Assembly: GCF_024218795.1 (NCBI RefSeq)
Contig: NZ_CP100400.1
Location: 1,736,001-1,800,000, forward strand
Length of the DNA: 64,000 bases
Source of the DNA: Halorussus aquaticus
Lineage (GTDB): Archaea; Halobacteriota; Halobacteria; Halobacteriales; Haladaptataceae
Direction of reading: 5' to 3'
Of the stretch, positions 60,070-64,000 are shown one piece after another; position 1 is the stretch's first letter, and each line of letters begins with the position of its first letter. Below the pieces are notes generated by a model. It was given only the letters and a program-made list of their open reading frames with translations. It was not told the DNA's origin and did no database searches. The translations under genes were made by a program, and so were the position numbers.

Positions 60070-61379
60070 GCGCCGCGACGGTCCGGAACCCGGCGGTCCG
60101 ACGACTCGCCGACTGGTCGGCCGAGCGACTCCGGGCGCTGGCCGACGACCACGGGACGCCCCTCTACGTCCTCGATCTGGACCGCGTCCGGCAGAACTAC
60201 CGACGGATGGCCGACGCCTTCCCGGAGGCCGAGGTGTACTACGCCGCGAAGGCCAACACCGCCCGGCCGGTCCTGCGAGCGCTCGCCGACGAGGGCGCGG
60301 GCATCGAGTGCGCGTCCGCGGGCGAACTCGCCAGAGTCCTCGACGCTCGCGAGGCGCAATGCGCCTCGGACGCGCGAGCGGGGAGAGACGACCCGCGAGC
60401 AGGCGTCGCGGGGTCGCGCGTCCACTACACGGCGGTCAACCCGCCGGACCGCGACCTCGACGTGGCGGTCCGACTCGCCGACGACCACCCCGGCCTGACG
60501 ATCACCGTGGGCGCGGCCGACACCCTCGACAGACTCGCCGAGCGAGGGTACGACGGCCGCATCTGCCTGCGAGTCAACCCCGGCGTCGGCGCGGGCCACC
60601 ACGAGAAGGTGGCCACCGGCGCGGACGCCAAGTTCGGCGTGCCGTACGACCGGGCCGCGGACCTCGCAGAGGACGCGACCGCGCGCTTCGAGGTGGTCGG
60701 TCTCCACGCCCACGCCGGAAGCGGTATCTCCGGCGAGGACCTCTCGGCCCACCGAGAACTGGTCTCGCGGATGGGCGACCTCGCGCGCGAGGTCGAGTCG
60801 CAGGACGTCGAACTGGAGTTCGTGGACGTCGGCGGCGGGTTCGGCGTCCCCTACCGACCCGACGAGGACCCCCTCGACCTCGACGCCGTCGCGGCCGCGA
60901 CCCGCGAGGCGCTGGGCGAGGTGGACGCGACCCTCGCGGTCGAACCCGGCCGGTATCTCGTGGCCGACGCTGGCGTCCTGCTGACCGCGGTCAACACGGT
61001 CAAGGAGGCGGGCGACGGCGCGGTAGTCGGCGTCGGGGCGGGGATGACAACCCTCGCCCGGCCCGCGCTCTACGACGCCCACCACGAGATGCGCAACGTA
61101 TCGGCCGACGCCGAGCGTCGCCCGGACCGCGAGGTGACGGTCGCCGGACCGGTCTGCGAGAGCGCAGACACCTTCGGCGACCACTGGCTGGCAGACCCCG
61201 AACGCGGCGACCTGCTCGCGATAGGCAACTCGGGGGCCTACGGCTACGAGATGGCGAACCAGTACAACTCCCGCCCGCGCCCGGCGTCGGTCGTCCTCGA
61301 CGGCGACGACGTTCGAGTGGCGCGACGGCGCGAAACGATTGCGGACGTGACGGCGGTCGAACCGGAGGACCAAGCATGA
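60066..61379 (+). CDS. lysA: Diaminopimelate decarboxylase
   Basis: A 437-residue fold-III PLP enzyme, last step of lysine synthesis. TPLYVLDLDRVRQNYRRMAD and VYYAAKANTARPVLRALADE (PLP Lys) are near the N-terminus, followed by GIECASAGELARVLDA, VGLHAHAGSGISGEDLSAHR, EFVDVGGGFGVPYRPDEDPL, EPGRYLVADAGVLLTAVNTV and VAGPVCESADTFGDHWLADP. A ~23-residue insertion (about residues 95-118, REAQCASDARAGRDDPRAGV) interrupts the region before VHYTAVNPPDRDLD; its DNA carries a perfect 19-bp palindrome. The rest is normal. Confidence 0.95.
   Translation: MSAATVRNPAVRRLADWSAERLRALADDHGTPLYVLDLDRVRQNYRRMADAFPEAEVYYAAKANTARPVLRALADEGAGIECASAGELARVLDAREAQCASDARAGRDDPRAGVAGSRVHYTAVNPPDRDLDVAVRLADDHPGLTITVGAADTLDRLAERGYDGRICLRVNPGVGAGHHEKVATGADAKFGVPYDRAADLAEDATARFEVVGLHAHAGSGISGEDLSAHRELVSRMGDLAREVESQDVELEFVDVGGGFGVPYRPDEDPLDLDAVAAATREALGEVDATLAVEPGRYLVADAGVLLTAVNTVKEAGDGAVVGVGAGMTTLARPALYDAHHEMRNVSADAERRPDREVTVAGPVCESADTFGDHWLADPERGDLLAIGNSGAYGYEMANQYNSRPRPASVVLDGDDVRVARRRETIADVTAVEPEDQA
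60350..60368. repeat. 19-bp palindrome inside lysA
   Basis: CGAGGCGCAATGCGCCTCG is a perfect inverted repeat of nine base pairs around a central A at 60359. It lies in a stretch that inserts about 23 residues into lysA relative to the usual family layout. The flanking DNA (CGCGAGCGGGGAGAGACGAC) is repetitive-looking and Arg/Ala/Gly-coding. Confidence 0.9.
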
Positions 61380-62266
61380 GCATCGAGTACGAGAAGTTTC
61401 ACGGCACTGGCAACGATTTCGTAGTAGTAGACGCGGACGAGTACGTCCCCGACAGGGCGGCGTTCGCCCGAAAGGTGTGCGACAGACACGACGGCGTGAG
61501 CGTCGCCGGGGGTTCGACGGACGAGTCCGTCGGTGCCGACGGGACACTGTTTCTGGCGCTCGAACCCCAGTTCTCGCCGCCCCGCGTGGTGATGACGCTG
61601 GTCCAACCCGACGGTTCGACCGCGGCGATGTGCGGCAACGGCGCGCGGTGCGCGGCCAAGTGGGCCGCCGAGCGAACCGGCGCGGACGCCATCATGCTCG
61701 ACACGCAGGCGGGAACTCGCCGGGCCGAGATTCGCGGCGACGAAGTGACCATCGAGATGGGCGAACCCTCGTTCGCGCCCGGCGACGTGCCGCTCGCGTC
61801 CGACCGCGAAGACCCGCTCATCGACGCCGACGTGGCAGAAGCCCCAGAGGGCATGGAACTCACCGCGGTCAACACCGGCGTCCCCCACGCCGTCGCGTTC
61901 GTCGAGGACGTGGACGACGTGGACCTCGACGCGGTCGCGCCCGCGATTCGTCACGCCGACGTCTTCCCCGAGGGCGCGAACGTCACGTTCGCATCCGAGC
62001 GCGCGGACGGCGGGTTCGACCAGCGAACGTTCGAGCGCGGCGTGGAGGGCGAGACCCGGTCCTGCGGGACGGGCGCGGTCGCCATCGGCGTCGCGGCCCG
62101 ACGACTCGGACGGACCGACGAGGACCCCGTGTCCGTCTTCCCGCCGGGCGGCGAACTCGAAGTCGGCTTCCGGAACGGGCGGGCGACGCTCACCGGTCCG
62201 ACCGAGCGCGAGTTCGAGGGCGAGGTCGCCTCCACGCCGGAACCGCGGCGCGTCTCGGAAGCATGA
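61376..62266 (+). CDS. dapF: Diaminopimelate epimerase
   Basis: A 296-residue DapF interconverting LL- and meso-DAP. The N-terminal YEKFHGTGNDFVVVDADEYV is canonical; the first catalytic Cys is in TAAMCGNGARCAAKWAAERT and the second in GETRSCGTGAVAIGVAARRL. NTGVPHAVAFVEDVDDVDLD is the middle motif. The start overlaps the lysA stop, and the stop overlaps dapE. Confidence 0.96.
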   Translation: MSIEYEKFHGTGNDFVVVDADEYVPDRAAFARKVCDRHDGVSVAGGSTDESVGADGTLFLALEPQFSPPRVVMTLVQPDGSTAAMCGNGARCAAKWAAERTGADAIMLDTQAGTRRAEIRGDEVTIEMGEPSFAPGDVPLASDREDPLIDADVAEAPEGMELTAVNTGVPHAVAFVEDVDDVDLDAVAPAIRHADVFPEGANVTFASERADGGFDQRTFERGVEGETRSCGTGAVAIGVAARRLGRTDEDPVSVFPPGGELEVGFRNGRATLTGPTEREFEGEVASTPEPRRVSEA

Positions 62267-63378
62267 GCTTCGACCCCGTCGAGTTCCTCGAAGCGGCGGT
62301 GCAGACGCCCTCCCACGAGGACGTGACCGAAATGCGCGACCTGCTCGTGGAGACGCTCGAATCCGCGGACGCCGACTGCGGGGTCGAGGTAGACGACGCC
62401 GGGAACACCGTGGCGGTCCGGGACTCGGGCCGCGAGGGACCACACGTCGTCCTCAACACTCACATCGACACCGTGCCGCCCCACGTCGAGTTCGAGCGGG
62501 TCAGCGGCGGTGGCGGCGCTGACGGCGGAGGCGATATCGTCCGCGGCCGGGGGTCCTGCGACGCGAAGGGACCGCTGGCGGCGCTGCTCGCGGCCTTCCT
62601 CGGGACCGCCCCCGAGCACGGCCGCGTGACCCTCGCGGTCACGCCGGACGAGGAGACGAACTCGACGGGCGCGGCCGCCCTCGACTTCGACCCGGCCCCG
62701 GACGCCGTCGTCGTGGGCGAACCCACGGAACTCGACGTGTGCAACGCCGCCAAGGGCCGGTTTCAGGCGACCGTCACCGTCCGGGGTGCGAACGCCCACG
62801 CCGCAGAACCGCAGTCCGGCGTCAACGCGGTCCGCGCGGCGGGCGACCTGCTGGCCGCGCTCGACGACTTCGGCGAGCGCGAGGACACCCCCGACCCCAG
62901 TGCGCAGTTAGGTGCGCCGACGCTGACGCCGACGACAATCGAGGGCGGCACCGCGACGAATCAGGTGCCCGCGGAGTGTTCGTTCGTCGTAGACCGCCGG
63001 AGCGTGCCGCCGGAGACCGCCGAGGGGTTCCGGTCGGCGCTGGCCGAACATCTCCGAGAGCGCGCCCCGGCGGCGGTCGGCGTCGAAGTGGCGCTGGCCG
63101 AGCGCGACACCCCGTTTCTGGCGGCGTTCGAGACGCCCGAAGACGACCCGGTCGTCCGGGCGCTCCGGGAGGCCAGCGGCGGCGCGGTCCGGCCGTTCGG
63201 TGCCGCGACCGAGGCGTCGTACTTCGCGCAGGTCGCGCCGACGGTCGTGTTCGGGCCGGGGTCGCTGGCCGACGACGAGGGCGCGGTGGCCCACTCGCCC
63301 CGCGAGTACGTCCGCCTCGCGGAGGTCGAGCGCGCTGGCGAGGCCGTCGAAGCGACGCTGGCGACGCTACTGTGCTGA
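62263..63378 (+). CDS. dapE: Succinyl-diaminopimelate desuccinylase (M20 family)
   Basis: A 371-residue M20 metallohydrolase. Metal ligands: VVLNTHIDTVPPHVEFERV, GRGSCDAKGPLAALLAAFL, VTPDEETNSTGAAALDFDP (catalytic Glu), and AVAHSPREYVRLAEVERAGE. The lid/dimerisation domain contains GRFQATVTVRGANAHAAEPQ. Placement at the end of the dap operon supports N-succinyl-LL-DAP as substrate. A dedicated aminotransferase (DapC) is not in the operon. Confidence 0.93.
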   Translation: MSFDPVEFLEAAVQTPSHEDVTEMRDLLVETLESADADCGVEVDDAGNTVAVRDSGREGPHVVLNTHIDTVPPHVEFERVSGGGGADGGGDIVRGRGSCDAKGPLAALLAAFLGTAPEHGRVTLAVTPDEETNSTGAAALDFDPAPDAVVVGEPTELDVCNAAKGRFQATVTVRGANAHAAEPQSGVNAVRAAGDLLAALDDFGEREDTPDPSAQLGAPTLTPTTIEGGTATNQVPAECSFVVDRRSVPPETAEGFRSALAEHLRERAPAAVGVEVALAERDTPFLAAFETPEDDPVVRALREASGGAVRPFGAATEASYFAQVAPTVVFGPGSLADDEGAVAHSPREYVRLAEVERAGEAVEATLATLLC

Positions 63379-63560
63379 GTCGGGTAGCCGTCCCGACCGT
63401 TGGTTTTCTGAGTTAACACCGGCCATCGAGTTTCGAGGCCAGTTACCGGTATCTCTGCGACCGGGCCTCCTTCGTCCGCTCCGCTTCCGTCACCGATACG
63501 TCCGACTCGGTGAGTCGTCCGGAGGTCCGGAAGAGTCATTATTGCAATAACACTAGTAGT

Positions 63561-63570
63561 TAATTATATT
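63561..63570 (+). promoter_or_regulatory. TATA-like box of the terminal Tat-protein gene
   Basis: TAATTATATT lies about 30-39 nt upstream of ATG 63600. A purine-rich GGGGAGTGAATGAGGTGG stretch (about 63576-63593) between it and the start looks like a ribosome binding region, so a short leader is possible. Confidence 0.55.
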
Positions 63571-63599
63571 TCTCAGGGGAGTGAATGAGGTGGCGTAGC

Positions 63600-64000
63600 A
63601 TGACAGACGATTCGTCTCACTCGAACTGTACCGACCGTCGAACGTTCCTGCGCGCGACTGGCGTGGCGCTAACCGGCGCGACGGTTACCGCGGGCGCGGC
63701 GTCCGCTCGCGGTCCGCCCGAGAGCGACGCCCACGTCGCCAAGGCCGACTTCTCGAACGGTATCTCCACCGACCGCATCGAGGAGGTCCGTCGGACCGCT
63801 CGCGCGGAGTACAACGCCCGCGGCGGCGACTTCGACGTAACGCCCGCCGTCTCGAACCCGGACCCCGAGGACGGCACCATCGTCTCGTACTCCTACAAGA
63901 TCGACGCGAACGGCGTTCCCCGCCAGTACACCGGCGTCGCGGGCGACGCCAAGTCGGCCGCGAAACTCCACGGGAAGGCCGCCCGGCGCGCCACGGCATT
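63600..64000 (+). CDS. Tat-exported protein, N-terminal part only
   Basis: The first ~133 residues of a secreted protein. The Tat signal is CTDRRTFLRATGVALTGATV, with an Ala-rich cleavage zone (AGAASARG near residue 38). The mature start has DAHVAKADFSNGISTDRIEE, then SYSYKIDANGVPRQYTGVAG. The frame is still open at the window end. I do not recognise the family. Confidence 0.75.
   Translation, partial: MTDDSSHSNCTDRRTFLRATGVALTGATVTAGAASARGPPESDAHVAKADFSNGISTDRIEEVRRTARAEYNARGGDFDVTPAVSNPDPEDGTIVSYSYKIDANGVPRQYTGVAGDAKSAAKLHGKAARRATA

Noticed and set aside
59888-62266. Fused 792-residue reading of lysA/dapF region
   Set aside because: The first ~500 residues are an off-frame shadow of dapD/lysA; only the part from 61376 is dapF.

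Overview
The window is a 64 kb stretch of haloarchaeal chromosome (class Halobacteria). The evidence is very high G+C, strongly acidic predicted proteins, archaeal information-processing genes (L44e, S27e, aIF2-alpha, Nop10, Spt5, SecE, TFS, alpha-NAC, FtsZ1), TATA-like boxes about 25-32 nt upstream of many start codons (leaderless transcripts), Tat signal peptides and haloarchaea-specific small proteins. A Halorussus-like organism is possible, but the genus cannot be fixed from sequence alone. I recognise no rRNA, tRNA, CRISPR array, insertion sequence or integrase.

Layout. 0-9 kb: zinc-ribbon protein (partial), SPFH/NfeD pair, pyruvate kinase, a frameshifted GYD-domain gene, MetRS, an 850-bp gene-poor stretch with 17-bp tandem repeats, and a coiled-coil protein. 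9-17 kb: a GH2-like protein that seems to have lost its catalytic carboxylates, DUF371, endonuclease III, PHP phosphoesterase, DUF373, VOC, and Dph6 followed by a second copy of its own 3' end. 17-24 kb: sugar nucleotidyltransferase, DUF7344 regulator, Rieske protein, UDP-GlcNAc 2-epimerase, class IV aminotransferase, shikimate dehydrogenase. 24-29.8 kb: two tandem Ca/Na exchangers, D-aminoacyl-tRNA deacylase, and an aldo/keto reductase with an unusual membrane N-terminus. 30-32.5 kb: ftsZ1-secE-spt5, with a second 3'-end duplication behind spt5. 32.5-38 kb: MFS transporter, epimerase, secreted hydrolase and a two-gene unknown operon. 38.3-40.6 kb: translation operon rpl44e-rps27e-aif2a-nop10-PAC2. 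40.6-46 kb: M48 protease tail-to-tail with a motif-less M48-like paralogue, an exported protein of unknown role, a split DUF7344 gene, a J-domain protein, another frameshifted membrane protein and an HTH regulator. 46-54.8 kb: PIN, phosphoesterases, NYN, PUA-NAC-methyltransferase operon, TFS, FAD oxidoreductase. 54.9-57.2 kb: three unfamiliar co-directional genes, the first with an ADP-ribosyltransferase-like motif set and the third with a SecB-like outline. 57.5-63.4 kb: tightly overlapping lysine operon dapA-dapB-dapD-lysA-dapF-dapE (succinylase route, aminotransferase missing). The window ends in a Tat-exported protein.

The most notable signals are: (1) the 54.9-57.2 kb module; (2) two loci (dph6 and spt5) where a palindrome-rich spacer is followed by a second, partial copy of the upstream gene's 3' end, suggesting a small element that replaces gene ends; (3) likely pseudoenzymes of the GH2 and M48 families; (4) a palindrome-bearing in-frame insertion in lysA; (5) three genes each broken by a single frameshift, which may be real decay or consensus errors.
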